DNA of 64,000 nt from Blastococcus fimeti. GTDB taxonomy: Bacteria; Actinomycetota; Actinomycetes; Mycobacteriales; Geodermatophilaceae. A program made the translations under genes and the position numbers. Each line of letters starts with the position of its first letter. The stretch's first letter is position 1. This document shows positions 30,623 through 38,907 of this stretch, in pieces. The DNA lies in NCBI GenBank assembly GCA_900102115.1, contig FNAW01000001.1:124001-188000 (forward strand), in the 5' to 3' direction. Under the pieces are notes generated by a model. The model was not told the DNA's origin. It made no database searches and was given only the letters and a program-made list of their open reading frames with translations.

Positions 30623-31435
30623 GCGAGCGCTGCGGGCGGTGAAGCGGCCGTCGGTGCGGGTCAGCTCCAACGGCAGCCCGAAGGTGTCCGACAGGTTCCC
30701 GGCGGTCAGCACGTCGTCGACCGCGCCGGAGGCGACGATCTCCCCGCGGCGCAGCAGCAGGGCGTGGGTGTAACCCGGCGGTACCTCCTCGACGTGGTGG
30801 GTGACCAGCACCTGCGCCGGCGCGTACGCGTAGCGAGCGAGGTCGGAGAGCCGGGAGACCAGGTCCTCGCGGCCACCCAGGTCCAGGCCGGCGCCCGGCT
30901 CGTCGAGCAGCAGCAGCTCCGGGTCGGGCATGAGCGCGCGAGCGATCTGGGCGCGCTTGCGCTCGCCCTCGCTCAGCGTCCCGAACGCCCGGTGGGCGAA
31001 CTGGGCCACGCCCCACTGCTCCATGAGCATCCCGGCGCGGGTCAGGTCGTGGACGTCGTAGCGCTCCCGCCACCGGCCGACGACGGCGTACCCCGCCGAG
31101 ACGACGACGTCGCCGGTCCTCTCCGACGGCGCGATCCGCTGGGCGAGCGCCGCGCTGGTCAGCCCGATGCGGGGGCGCAGCTCGAAGACGTCGACGGCGC
31201 CGAGCGTCTCGCCGAGCAGCCACACCTCGCCGCGGGTGGGGTGCAGGAGCGCCCCGGCGAGCTGCAGCAGCGTCGTCTTCCCCGCCCCGTTCGGCCCCAG
31301 CAGCACCCAGCGCTCGTCGGCCTCCACACGCCAGTCGACGCCGCGCAGCAGGAAGTTCTCCCCGCGCACGACGTCGACCCCGGTCATCCGTACGACGGCC
31401 CCATCGAGGGCGTCTGAGCTCGACACGGTCCCCAT
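30620..31435 (-). CDS. Orphan ABC ATPase
   Basis: This 271-residue ATPase has Walker A GPNGAGKTT, signature LSEGERKRAQIARAL, Walker B LLLLDEPGAGLD and the H-loop VTHHVEE. No permease gene is adjacent, so it may act with distant membrane subunits or as a soluble regulator. The ATG at 31435 is preferred over Met 31387 because it keeps the first beta strand. It runs divergently from glgX, 61 bp apart. Confidence 0.88.
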   Translation of the reverse strand: MGTVSSSDALDGAVVRMTGVDVVRGENFLLRGVDWRVEADERWVLLGPNGAGKTTLLQLAGALLHPTRGEVWLLGETLGAVDVFELRPRIGLTSAALAQRIAPSERTGDVVVSAGYAVVGRWRERYDVHDLTRAGMLMEQWGVAQFAHRAFGTLSEGERKRAQIARALMPDPELLLLDEPGAGLDLGGREDLVSRLSDLARYAYAPAQVLVTHHVEEVPPGYTHALLLRRGEIVASGAVDDVLTAGNLSDTFGLPLELTRTDGRFTARSAR

Positions 31436-31496
31436 CCAACCAACCTCGCGCGTGCCACCTGCACCCCCACACCCGCGGAGTTGGCACCATCTCCGG

Positions 31497-33632
31497 GTGA
31501 CCGCATCCCCGGCCGTCGAGGTCCTCCCCGGCTCCCCCGCCCCGCTCGGCGCGCACTGGGACGGCACGGGCACGAACTTCGCCCTGTGGTCGGCCGGCGC
31601 GCACGCCGTCGACCTGTGCCTGTTCGACGCCGACGGCACCGAGCACCGGCACCGGCTGACGGAGAGCACCCACCAGATCTGGCACGGCCGGGTCGGCGGC
31701 ATCGGGCCCGGTCAGCGCTACGGCTACCGCGTGCACGGGCCCTACGAGCCCTCCACCGGGCAGCGGTACAACCCGGCCAAGCTGCTGCTGGACCCCTACG
31801 CCCGCGCCGTCGACGGCGAGCTGCGGCTGGACCCGGCGCTGTTCGGGCACCCGGGCGACGCCGTCGACAGCACGGTCCCCGACGACCAGGACTCCGCACC
31901 CCACGTGCCGCGCGGCGTCGTCGTCCACGACACCTTCCCGTGGGACGGCGACCGCGCGCTGCGCAGGTCCTGGTCGGACACCGTCATCTACGAGGTGCAC
32001 GTCAAGGGCGCGACCATGCGGCACCCCGGCGTCCCCGCGCAGCTGCGCGGCACCTACGCGGGGCTGGCCCACCCGGCGTTCGTCGAGCACCTGCAGTCCC
32101 TGGGCGTGACCGCCGTGGAACTGCTGCCGGTGCACCACTTCGTCAGCGAACCGCACCTGCTGCGCCGGGGGCTGACCAACTACTGGGGCTACAACACCCT
32201 TGGCTTCTTCGCCCCGCACGCCGCCTACAGCGCCTCGGGCAGCGGCGGCGGGCAGGTCACCGAGTTCAAGACGATGGTCAAGGCGCTGCACGCCGCCGGC
32301 ATCGAGGTGATCCTCGACGTCGTCTACAACCACACCGCCGAGGGCGACCAGACCGGCCCGACGCTGGCGTTCAAGGGCATCGACAACGGCGGCTACTACC
32401 GGCTCGACGGGCAGAACCCGGCCCGCTACACCGACTACACCGGCTGCGGGAACACCCTCGACGTCCGCCGCCCGGCGGTCCTGGGCCTGCTCATGGACTC
32501 GCTGCGCTACTGGGTCACCGAGATGCACGTCGACGGCTTCCGGTTCGACCTCGCACCCGCACTGGCCCGCTCCACGCACGACGTCGACAGGTTCTCGGCG
32601 TTCTTCGACGTGGTGCACCAGGACCCGGTGGTCAGCCAGGTGAAGCTCATCGCCGAGCCGTGGGACGTCGGCCCGGGCGGCTACCAGGTGGGCAACTTCC
32701 CGCCGCCGTGGACGGAGTGGAACGCCGCCTACCGGGACACCGTGCGGGACGTGTGGTCCGGCGCGCACGTGGGCGTCCGCGACCTCGCCTACCGGCTCAC
32801 CGGCTCCTCGGACCTGTACCGCTCCGACGGCCGGCGGCCCTTCGCCAGCATCAACTTCGTCACCGCCCACGACGGCTTCACCCTGCGCGACCTGGTCACC
32901 TACCAGGAGAAGCGCAACGAGGCCAACGGCGAGGAGAACCGGGACGGCGAGAGCCACAACCGCGGGTGGAACTGCGGCGTGGAGGGCGAGACCGACGACC
33001 CGGAGGTCACCGCGCTGCGCCGCCGGCAGGTGCGCAACCTGCTCGGCACGCTGCTGCTGTCCACCGGGGTGCCCATGCTCACCGCCGGCGACGAGCTCGG
33101 CCGCACCCAGCGCGGCAACAACAACGCCTACTGCCAGGACACCGAGCTGTCCTGGCTGGACTGGGCGGCCGTCGACGAGAACCTGCGCGCCTTCGTCACC
33201 CACGTGCTGGCGCTTCGTCGGTCGGCGCCGGTGCTGCGGCAGGAGGCGTTCTTCGAGGGCCACGAGCTGCCCGGGACCGGCGGCACCCGCGACCTGGCGT
33301 GGTTCGCCCCCGACGGCAAGCAGCTCACCACGACCGACTGGTTCGACACCGGCCTGCAGACGGTCGGCATGTACCTCGACGGGCGCGGCATCCGGGCGCG
33401 CGACGCCCTCGGCCGGCCGGTGGTCGACGACTCGTACCTGATCTGGCTGCACGCCGGCGCCGAGCCGCTGACCGTCGAGCTGCCCCCCGCCCCGTGGGCC
33501 GACGGCTACGAGCTCGTGGTCTCCACCGAGTACGCCACCGGCGCCCCGCCCGCGACGGCGATCGTCGCCCCGGGCCCGGTGGAGCTGCCCGGCCGCTGCG
33601 TGTGGGTGCTCAAGGTGCTCCGCCGCCCCTGA
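31497..33632 (+). CDS. glgX: Glycogen debranching enzyme
   Basis: GlgX (711 residues) removes alpha-1,6 branches from phosphorylase-limited glycogen. It has an N-terminal CBM48 domain, residues 1-110, and a GH13 barrel with the four regions DVVYNHTAEG, DGFRFDLAP (nucleophile Asp), LIAEPWD (acid/base Glu) and VTAHDG. The start is GTG 31497, and the next residues match the family N-terminus (GTNFALWSAGA). It belongs functionally with glgP about 2.6 kb away. Confidence 0.95.
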   Translation: MTASPAVEVLPGSPAPLGAHWDGTGTNFALWSAGAHAVDLCLFDADGTEHRHRLTESTHQIWHGRVGGIGPGQRYGYRVHGPYEPSTGQRYNPAKLLLDPYARAVDGELRLDPALFGHPGDAVDSTVPDDQDSAPHVPRGVVVHDTFPWDGDRALRRSWSDTVIYEVHVKGATMRHPGVPAQLRGTYAGLAHPAFVEHLQSLGVTAVELLPVHHFVSEPHLLRRGLTNYWGYNTLGFFAPHAAYSASGSGGGQVTEFKTMVKALHAAGIEVILDVVYNHTAEGDQTGPTLAFKGIDNGGYYRLDGQNPARYTDYTGCGNTLDVRRPAVLGLLMDSLRYWVTEMHVDGFRFDLAPALARSTHDVDRFSAFFDVVHQDPVVSQVKLIAEPWDVGPGGYQVGNFPPPWTEWNAAYRDTVRDVWSGAHVGVRDLAYRLTGSSDLYRSDGRRPFASINFVTAHDGFTLRDLVTYQEKRNEANGEENRDGESHNRGWNCGVEGETDDPEVTALRRRQVRNLLGTLLLSTGVPMLTAGDELGRTQRGNNNAYCQDTELSWLDWAAVDENLRAFVTHVLALRRSAPVLRQEAFFEGHELPGTGGTRDLAWFAPDGKQLTTTDWFDTGLQTVGMYLDGRGIRARDALGRPVVDDSYLIWLHAGAEPLTVELPPAPWADGYELVVSTEYATGAPPATAIVAPGPVELPGRCVWVLKVLRRP

Positions 33633-33650
33633 CGGGCCGCTCCGCGGGCG

Positions 33651-34266
33651 TTGTACGCGCTCTGGCAGCCCGGCAGGACCCGCAACGCACGAGGAACATC
33701 CGCAGACTGGAGAGGACCGGCGCAGGCCGACGTCCCCGGTGCGCGCTTCCTCGTCCGTCGAGGCTTCGCGGACGACGAGCTCCTCGCGGCGTACACCGTC
33801 GACGGCGAGGCGGACTGGCTGTCGGCCCAGGTCACCGGCGAGACGGTCCTCGTCGGGCACTCGTGGTCAGCGGTCGCGGCGCCGGCGACGGCGGTCCGGG
33901 TCCCGGAGCTGCGCGGCGTGGTCGTGATCGAACCTGCGGCGACCTTCGCCGCCCCCGATCACCCCGACGTTCGCGAGCACGTCCGGGCGATGTCGCCGGC
34001 TTCCGAGGACGGGGTGTCCCGGGACGAGTTCAGGCACCGGTGCTCGGCCGGCATGGGGTTCGAACTGCCCGCCCCGGTGACGCCACGGGACGAGCGGGCG
34101 CTGGAACTGCTGCGCCGGCACCGTCCGCCGTGGGCGACCGCGTTGACACCCGCCGCCCTCGGCGACCTACCGCCCCCAGGACCTGCCGAGGTTCACCGAC
34201 GAGCTACTGGCCTGGGTTGGCCGGCTCCCGTCCACCGCCCCTGACGTGTCGTCAACCAGCGGTTGA
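33651..34266 (+). pseudogene. Alpha/beta-hydrolase remnant with frameshift
   Basis: One frame carries VLVGHSWSAVAAP (a nucleophile elbow), PELRGVVVIEPAA and DERALELLRRHRPPW, as in alpha/beta hydrolases. There is no recognisable first half with the oxyanion region and HG motif. Near 34160 the likely ending shifts to the next frame, where DLPRFTDELLAWVGRLPST reads like a genuine C-terminus ending at TGA 34264-34266. I read this as a truncated, frameshifted remnant. The uninterrupted frame 33651-34244 could still be translated. Confidence 0.5.
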
Positions 34267-34267
34267 C
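34251..34267. promoter_or_regulatory. Operator-like palindrome 1 (GTCAACC-AGC-GGTTGAC)
   Basis: This is a perfect 7-3-7 palindrome. Its right arm supplies the TTGAC of the predicted -35 of the Clp_N/HTH gene. Confidence 0.7.
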
Positions 34268-34292
34268 GCCTGGAGCATCGTCAACCTACGGT
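34263..34292 (+). promoter_or_regulatory. Promoter of the Clp_N/HTH gene
   Basis: The -35 is TTGACG (34263-34268), the spacer is 18 bp and the -10 is TACGGT (34287-34292). Transcription should start about 6 nt later, at the ATG itself, giving a leaderless message. Both boxes lie inside operator-like palindromes. Confidence 0.65.
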
Positions 34293-34296
34293 TGTC
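34280..34296. promoter_or_regulatory. Operator-like palindrome 2 (GTCAACC-TAC-GGTTGTC)
   Basis: This is the same 7-3-7 palindrome with one mismatch, 29 bp centre to centre from the first. It contains the -10 of the Clp_N/HTH gene. Confidence 0.65.
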
Positions 34297-34298
34297 GC

Positions 34299-35018
34299 AT
34301 GACGTCACCGGTGCAGCTCCCCTCCTCCGTCCGCCTCGACGACCTCATCTCGGCGATCCAGAAGGTGCACGATCAGCCGCTCGAGCAGCTCACCGACGCC
34401 GTGCTGGCCGCCGACCACCTCGGCGACGTGGCCGACCACCTGATCGGTCACTTCGTCGACCAGGCCCGACGTTCCGGGGCTTCATGGACGGACATCGGCC
34501 GGAGCATGGGGGTGACCAAGCAGGCGGCGCAGAAGCGCTTCGTGCCCAAGGACCTGCCCCTGGACCCGCAGCAGGGCTTCTCGCGATTCACCCCGCGCGC
34601 CCGCAACGTGGTCACCGCAGCCCAGGAAGAGGCCAGGAACGCGGGCAACGCCGAGCTAGGCCTCGTGCACCTCGTGCTCGGGCTGCTGTCCGAGCCCGAG
34701 GGCCTGGCCGGCAAGGCGATCACCGCACAGGGCGTCCCTCTGACCCGGATCCGCGAGGTGGCGACCGCCGCTCTGCCGCCGGCCACGGACGACCTCCCGG
34801 CCCTGATCCCCTTCGACGGGCCGGCCAGGAAGGCGCTCGAGCTGACGTTCCGCGAGGCGCTGCGGCTCGGCCACAACTACATCGGCACCGAGCACGTGCT
34901 CCTGGCACTCCTGGAGCAGGAGGAGGCGGCCGGTCTGCTCACCGGCCTGGGTCTGGACAAGGGCCGCGTCGAGCGGGATCTCGCCGAGGCGCTGGCGGCA
35001 CTGTCGTCCCAGGCCTGA
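34299..35018 (+). CDS. Clp_N-domain protein with helix-turn-helix, probable autorepressor
   Basis: This 239-residue protein has an N-terminal region with a helix-turn-helix (SWTDIGRSMGVTKQAAQKRF, residues about 63-82), then two Clp_N repeats (FTPRARNVVTAAQEEARN from about residue 100 and GPARKALELTFREALRLG from about 175). It has no AAA+ ATPase module, so it is not a Clp chaperone. The Clp_N repeats might bind a peptide or antibiotic ligand. Two GTCAACC palindromes over its own promoter point to autoregulation. The ATG at 34299 is fixed by the promoter geometry. Confidence 0.85.
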   Translation: MTSPVQLPSSVRLDDLISAIQKVHDQPLEQLTDAVLAADHLGDVADHLIGHFVDQARRSGASWTDIGRSMGVTKQAAQKRFVPKDLPLDPQQGFSRFTPRARNVVTAAQEEARNAGNAELGLVHLVLGLLSEPEGLAGKAITAQGVPLTRIREVATAALPPATDDLPALIPFDGPARKALELTFREALRLGHNYIGTEHVLLALLEQEEAAGLLTGLGLDKGRVERDLAEALAALSSQA

Positions 35019-35040
35019 GGGCGCCCCTCGGTCCGAGACA

Positions 35041-35097
35041 CCGTTGAACGTGAGAGGCCCAGAACCGACTCGGTTCTGGGCCTCTCCGGTTCAACGG
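35041..35097. terminator. Large bidirectional hairpin between convergent genes
   Basis: The inner stem runs from GAGAGGCCCAGAACC to GGTTCTGGGCCTCTC (15 bp, 5-nt loop). It is enclosed by outer arms CCGTTGAAC / GTTCAACGG. It lies between the Clp_N gene (stop 35018) and the FHA gene (stop 35105) and would serve both strands. Confidence 0.85.
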
Positions 35098-35104
35098 GTG
35101 AGGG

Positions 35105-36088
35105 TTACTCGGGCTGCTCGAAGGTGATGACGGTCCAGCCGAGGAGCAGCCGGTCGCCGTCGGAGAGCGGGTGCGGCTGACCGGGCTCGAGCTGGGTCCA
35201 CTCGGTGGCCTCGGGGCCGGCGACGTGGGTGCCGTTGAGCGAGCCGAGGTCGACCAGCGACACCTCGGTGCCCGAGCGGGTCAGCGCGGCGTGCGCCGAG
35301 GAGAGGACGTTCTGGGTGTCCGCGATCGGCACCGGCCGGGCGGTGCCGGCGGTGACCATCTCGTGGTTGTCGGGACGGCGCCCCAGCACGAGGTCCTCGT
35401 CCACGGTGACGACCAGGCCGTCGTCGAACCGCAGCACCGGCACCGAGCCGGCGGGGGCGTCGGCGTCCGGATCCGGCCGCCAGAACGCGGTCTGCTCGCC
35501 GGACTCGGCGGGCGCGGCGGCCCGGCTGGAGCCGCTGGCGGCACCCGAGCCGAAGCCGGCGTCGGACCCGGCGAGGAACGAGGACGCCGCAGGCGAGGAC
35601 GGCGCGGAGGCAGCCACCGGCGCCGCCGCGGGAGCGGTCACGTGCAGCGTCGCCCCGGAGCCGGGCACGGTGCCCTCGACGAGGTCGAACGCCACACCGG
35701 AGGCGGCCTGCGAGGACGCCGACCCGGGGCCGACGTAGAGCGCGCGGCCGAGCGGGAAGCCGGAGGCGAGGGTGCCGCCGTCGACCGACGTGCCGGAGAC
35801 CGGGACGCCGTCGACGGACAGCTGCCCCTTGCCGGACCAGAGCGCGACACCGGTGCCCGCACCGGCGTCGGTGAGGACGAGGGCGAAGGAGGCGCTGCCG
35901 GAACCGAGCGACCCCGCCTGCGCGGCGACGGCGGTCAGCACCTGCTCGGCACCGGGGCCGGTGACCCCGAGGCACGCGTGCAGGGCCGCCACGAGGGCGG
36001 GGGAACCTGGCGCGTCCACCCACAGCAGACCGCCGTCGCGGCGGGCGACGACGGCGTCTCCGGGCAGGACTTCACAGCGGTCGGGCAT
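35105..36088 (-). CDS. FHA-domain protein
   Basis: This 327-residue protein carries a C-terminal FHA domain, residues about 230-325 (DLVLGRRPDN, LSSAHAAL, LVDLGSLNGTHV), which reads phosphothreonine on partner proteins. The usual Ser-Arg-x-His is Ser-Ala-His here, so binding could differ. Residues 1-130 form an Ala/Gly/Ser-rich region of unknown fold, followed by a low-complexity linker, about 150-225. No kinase or secretion genes are nearby to name a partner. ATG 36088 has TAGGCT 7 nt upstream. Confidence 0.87.
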   Translation of the reverse strand: MPDRCEVLPGDAVVARRDGGLLWVDAPGSPALVAALHACLGVTGPGAEQVLTAVAAQAGSLGSGSASFALVLTDAGAGTGVALWSGKGQLSVDGVPVSGTSVDGGTLASGFPLGRALYVGPGSASSQAASGVAFDLVEGTVPGSGATLHVTAPAAAPVAASAPSSPAASSFLAGSDAGFGSGAASGSSRAAAPAESGEQTAFWRPDPDADAPAGSVPVLRFDDGLVVTVDEDLVLGRRPDNHEMVTAGTARPVPIADTQNVLSSAHAALTRSGTEVSLVDLGSLNGTHVAGPEATEWTQLEPGQPHPLSDGDRLLLGWTVITFEQPE

Positions 36089-36095
36089 GGCGGTC

Positions 36096-36101
36096 AGCCT
36101 A
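36096..36101 (-). promoter_or_regulatory. Predicted -10 (TAGGCT) of the FHA gene, leaderless
   Basis: Reverse-strand TAGGCT is 7 nt from the ATG at 36088. Confidence 0.5.
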
Positions 36102-36208
36102 GTGATGCCCAACCGAGTTCGTCGCCCGGCCGCCCCCGCCACGCCGCACCCGGACCAGGTCACACAGAACGGGTGGGACGAGCGTGACGAGAGCGTCGCG
36201 ACGGGTGA

Positions 36209-38758
36209 TCAGGCGGTCGTGACGACCCCGAGCTCGGCCGGATCTGCCAGGTGCTCGGAGTGTGGGAGCACACGCACCGTGTAGCCGAACGCACCGGTCC
36301 GCTCCAGCGGGACGGTAGCGGTGAACCAGTGCCGGGACCCCTCGGTCTGCTCGTGGGTCATGGGCACCGAGGTGACGTCGTGCAGCCCGTCGGCGTCGTC
36401 CACCCGCCCGTAGGAGGCCTGCACCTCGACGTCACCCGGCTCCAGCCCGGGCAGCTCCACCTCGGCGCGCAGCGCCAGGGTCGAGCCGATCTCCGGGGTG
36501 TCGCCGGCGCCGGTCGCCTCGACGTGCGCCACGCGGATGGTCGACCAGTTGTGCAGCAGGTGCGCCCGCCACTGCGACTCGGCGCGCGCCGGGGCGTAGC
36601 CCTCCCCCGCCATCACGCGGGCCGACTGCGCCGCCGGGACGTAGAGCGCCTGCACGTAGTCGCGCACCATGCGGGTGGCCAGCACCTTGGGGCCGGTCTC
36701 GCGCAGCGTGTGGCGGACCATCTCCACCCACCGCGCCGGCACGCCCTCGGCGTCGCGCTCGTAGAACCGCGGCAGCACCTGGGTCGACAGCAGGTCGTAG
36801 ATCGCCCGCGCCTCGACCTCGTCGCGCCGGTCGGCGTCCGCGACGCCGTCGGCGGTCGGGATCGCCCAGCCGTTCTGGCCGTCGAACCACTCGTCCCACC
36901 AGCCGTCGCGGATGGAGAGGTTCAGCCCGCCGTTGAGCGCCGACTTCATCCCCGAGGTGCCGCACGCCTCCAGCGGCCGCAGCGGGTTGTTCAGCCAGAC
37001 GTCGCAGCCCCAGTAGAGGTAGCGGGCCATGCCGATGTCGTAGCCGGGCAGGAACGCGATTCGGTGCCGGATCTCGGGGTCGTCGGCGAACTCGACCATC
37101 TGCTGGATCAGCTTCTTGCCGCCGTCGTCGGCCGGGTGGCTCTTGCCGGCGATGACCAGCTGCAGCGGGCGCTCCGGGTCCAGGAGCATCGCCTTGAGCT
37201 TGGCCGGGTCGCGCAGCATCAGGGTGAGGCGCTTGTAGCTCGGCACGCGTCGGGCGAACCCGATGGTGAGGACGTCGGGGTCGAAGGCGGTCTCGGTCCA
37301 GCCGACCTCGGCCTCGGTGGCGCCGCGAGAGAGCGCGGTCTCGCGGATGCGACGGCGCACCTCCTCGACCAGCCGGCCGCGCAGGGTGCGGCGGACGGCC
37401 CACAGGTCGCCGGCGGGGATCGTGTCGACGCCGTCGAAGTGCACCGGCCCGTCGACGACGACCGGGTCACCCTGGCTCGAGGTCTGGGTGCCCATCTCGA
37501 CCAGCTCGCGCGCGGTCCAGGTGGGGGCGTGCACGCCGTTGGTGATCGAGCCGATCGGCACGTCGCCCTCGTCGAAGCCCGGCCACAGGTTGCTGAACAT
37601 GCCCCGGCTCACGTGGCCGTGCAGCTCGCTCACGCCGTTGGCGCGCTGACCCAGCCGCAGGCCCATGTGGGCCATGTTGTACTTCGACGGGTCCTCCTCG
37701 GCGCCGAGCGCGAGCAGGTCGTGCAGCGGGACCCCGAAGCCGGCGAAGTATCGCTCGATGAGCGCCTTGGGGAAGCGGTCGATCCCGGCCGGCACGGGGG
37801 TGTGCGTGGTGAACACCGTGCCCGCCCGCACCGCCTGCAGCGCCTCGGGGAACGACAGCCCGTGCGACTCCATGAGCTCCCGGATGCGCTCCAGGCCGAG
37901 GAAGCCGGCGTGGCCCTCGTTGGCGTGGAAGACCTCGGGCGCGGGGGTGCCGGTGCGCAGGCAGTAGGCCCGCAGCGCCCGCACGCCGCCGATGCCGAGC
38001 AGCATCTCCTGGCGCAGGCGGTGGTCCTCGTCGCCGCCGTAGAGGCGGTCGGTGACGCCGCGCTCGGCCGGTGCGTTCTCCTCGATGTCGCTGTCGAGCA
38101 GCAGCAGCGAGACGCGGCCGACCTGGGCCCGCCAGACGTGCGCGAACAGGGTGCGGCCCTCGGGCAGCGGCACGTTGATGACGACGGCGGTGCCGTCGGG
38201 CTCGCGCAGCAGCTTGACCGGCAGGCCGTGCGGGTCCAGCGAGGGGTAGTGCTCGAGCTGCCAGCCGTCGGCCGACAGCCCCTGCTCGAAGTAGCCGCCC
38301 CGGTAGAGGAGGCCCACACCGATCAGCGGGACGCCGAGGTCGGAGGCCGCCTTCAGGTGGTCACCGGCCAGGATGCCCAGCCCGCCGGAGTACTGCGGCA
38401 GCACCTCGGTGATGCCGAACTCGGCGGAGAAGTAGGCGATGCTCGCGGGCGCCTCGGCGCCCAGCGACTGGTACCAGCGCGGGGTGGAGAGGTACTCCTC
38501 CAGGTCGTCGACGGCGTCCTGCAGCCGGCGGACGAACTTGCGGTCCGCGGCCAGGGCGGCCAGTCGCTCGGCGGAGACCTCCCCGAGGGCCTTGACGGGA
38601 TCGCCCCCGCAGCGCTTCCAGAGCGCCGGGTCGAGGGTCTCGAACAGGTCCCGGGTCTCGGGGTGCCACGACCAGCGGAGGTTCATCACCAGCTGGGAGA
38701 GCGGGAGCAGCGGCTCCGGAAGGGCGGCGCGGACGGTGAAACGGCGGAGGGCTCTCAC
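36209..38758 (-). CDS. glgP: Alpha-glucan (glycogen) phosphorylase
   Basis: GlgP (849 residues) releases glucose-1-phosphate from alpha-1,4-glucan. It is the actinobacterial GT35 type: an N-terminal DUF3417 region ([17 protein letters not shown]), [24 protein letters not shown] broken as expected at the glycine turns, and the PLP lysine in [14 protein letters not shown]. The GTG at 38758 lies 6 nt from TAGTCT. It is divergent from glgE with a 149-bp shared control region, which couples degradation to synthesis. Confidence 0.97.
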   Translation of the reverse strand: MRALRRFTVRAALPEPLLPLSQLVMNLRWSWHPETRDLFETLDPALWKRCGGDPVKALGEVSAERLAALAADRKFVRRLQDAVDDLEEYLSTPRWYQSLGAEAPASIAYFSAEFGITEVLPQYSGGLGILAGDHLKAASDLGVPLIGVGLLYRGGYFEQGLSADGWQLEHYPSLDPHGLPVKLLREPDGTAVVINVPLPEGRTLFAHVWRAQVGRVSLLLLDSDIEENAPAERGVTDRLYGGDEDHRLRQEMLLGIGGVRALRAYCLRTGTPAPEVFHANEGHAGFLGLERIRELMESHGLSFPEALQAVRAGTVFTTHTPVPAGIDRFPKALIERYFAGFGVPLHDLLALGAEEDPSKYNMAHMGLRLGQRANGVSELHGHVSRGMFSNLWPGFDEGDVPIGSITNGVHAPTWTARELVEMGTQTSSQGDPVVVDGPVHFDGVDTIPAGDLWAVRRTLRGRLVEEVRRRIRETALSRGATEAEVGWTETAFDPDVLTIGFARRVPSYKRLTLMLRDPAKLKAMLLDPERPLQLVIAGKSHPADDGGKKLIQQMVEFADDPEIRHRIAFLPGYDIGMARYLYWGCDVWLNNPLRPLEACGTSGMKSALNGGLNLSIRDGWWDEWFDGQNGWAIPTADGVADADRRDEVEARAIYDLLSTQVLPRFYERDAEGVPARWVEMVRHTLRETGPKVLATRMVRDYVQALYVPAAQSARVMAGEGYAPARAESQWRAHLLHNWSTIRVAHVEATGAGDTPEIGSTLALRAEVELPGLEPGDVEVQASYGRVDDADGLHDVTSVPMTHEQTEGSRHWFTATVPLERTGAFGYTVRVLPHSEHLADPAELGVVTTA

Positions 38759-38764
38759 CGGTCG

Positions 38765-38770
38765 AGACTA
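38765..38770 (-). promoter_or_regulatory. Predicted -10 (TAGTCT) of glgP, leaderless
   Basis: Reverse-strand TAGTCT is followed by 6 nt and the GTG of glgP. The shared glgP-glgE region holds no other clear motif. Confidence 0.5.
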
Positions 38771-38894
38771 TCGACACACGGCCGCACCGCCAGAGGGGAG
38801 ACGGACTTCTCCGTCACCTCCGCCTCACGCGTACCACGACGGCCCTCCCACCCGTACGGGTGCTCGCCGAGGTGCCCGCGCCCCGTTACCTCGT

Positions 38895-38900
38895 TAGCGT
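38895..38900 (+). promoter_or_regulatory. Predicted -10 (TAGCGT) of glgE, leaderless
   Basis: TAGCGT is followed by 7 nt and ATG 38908. This spacing selects the [10 protein letters not shown] start, which also matches the mycobacterial GlgE N-terminus (MSGRA). Confidence 0.45.
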
Positions 38901-38907
38901 GATGGCG

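Noticed and set aside
30603..33860. Reverse open frame of about 1,085 codons over glgX
   Set aside because: Antisense to glgX and the ABC ATPase; composition mirrors the third-codon GC of glgX, with no motif.
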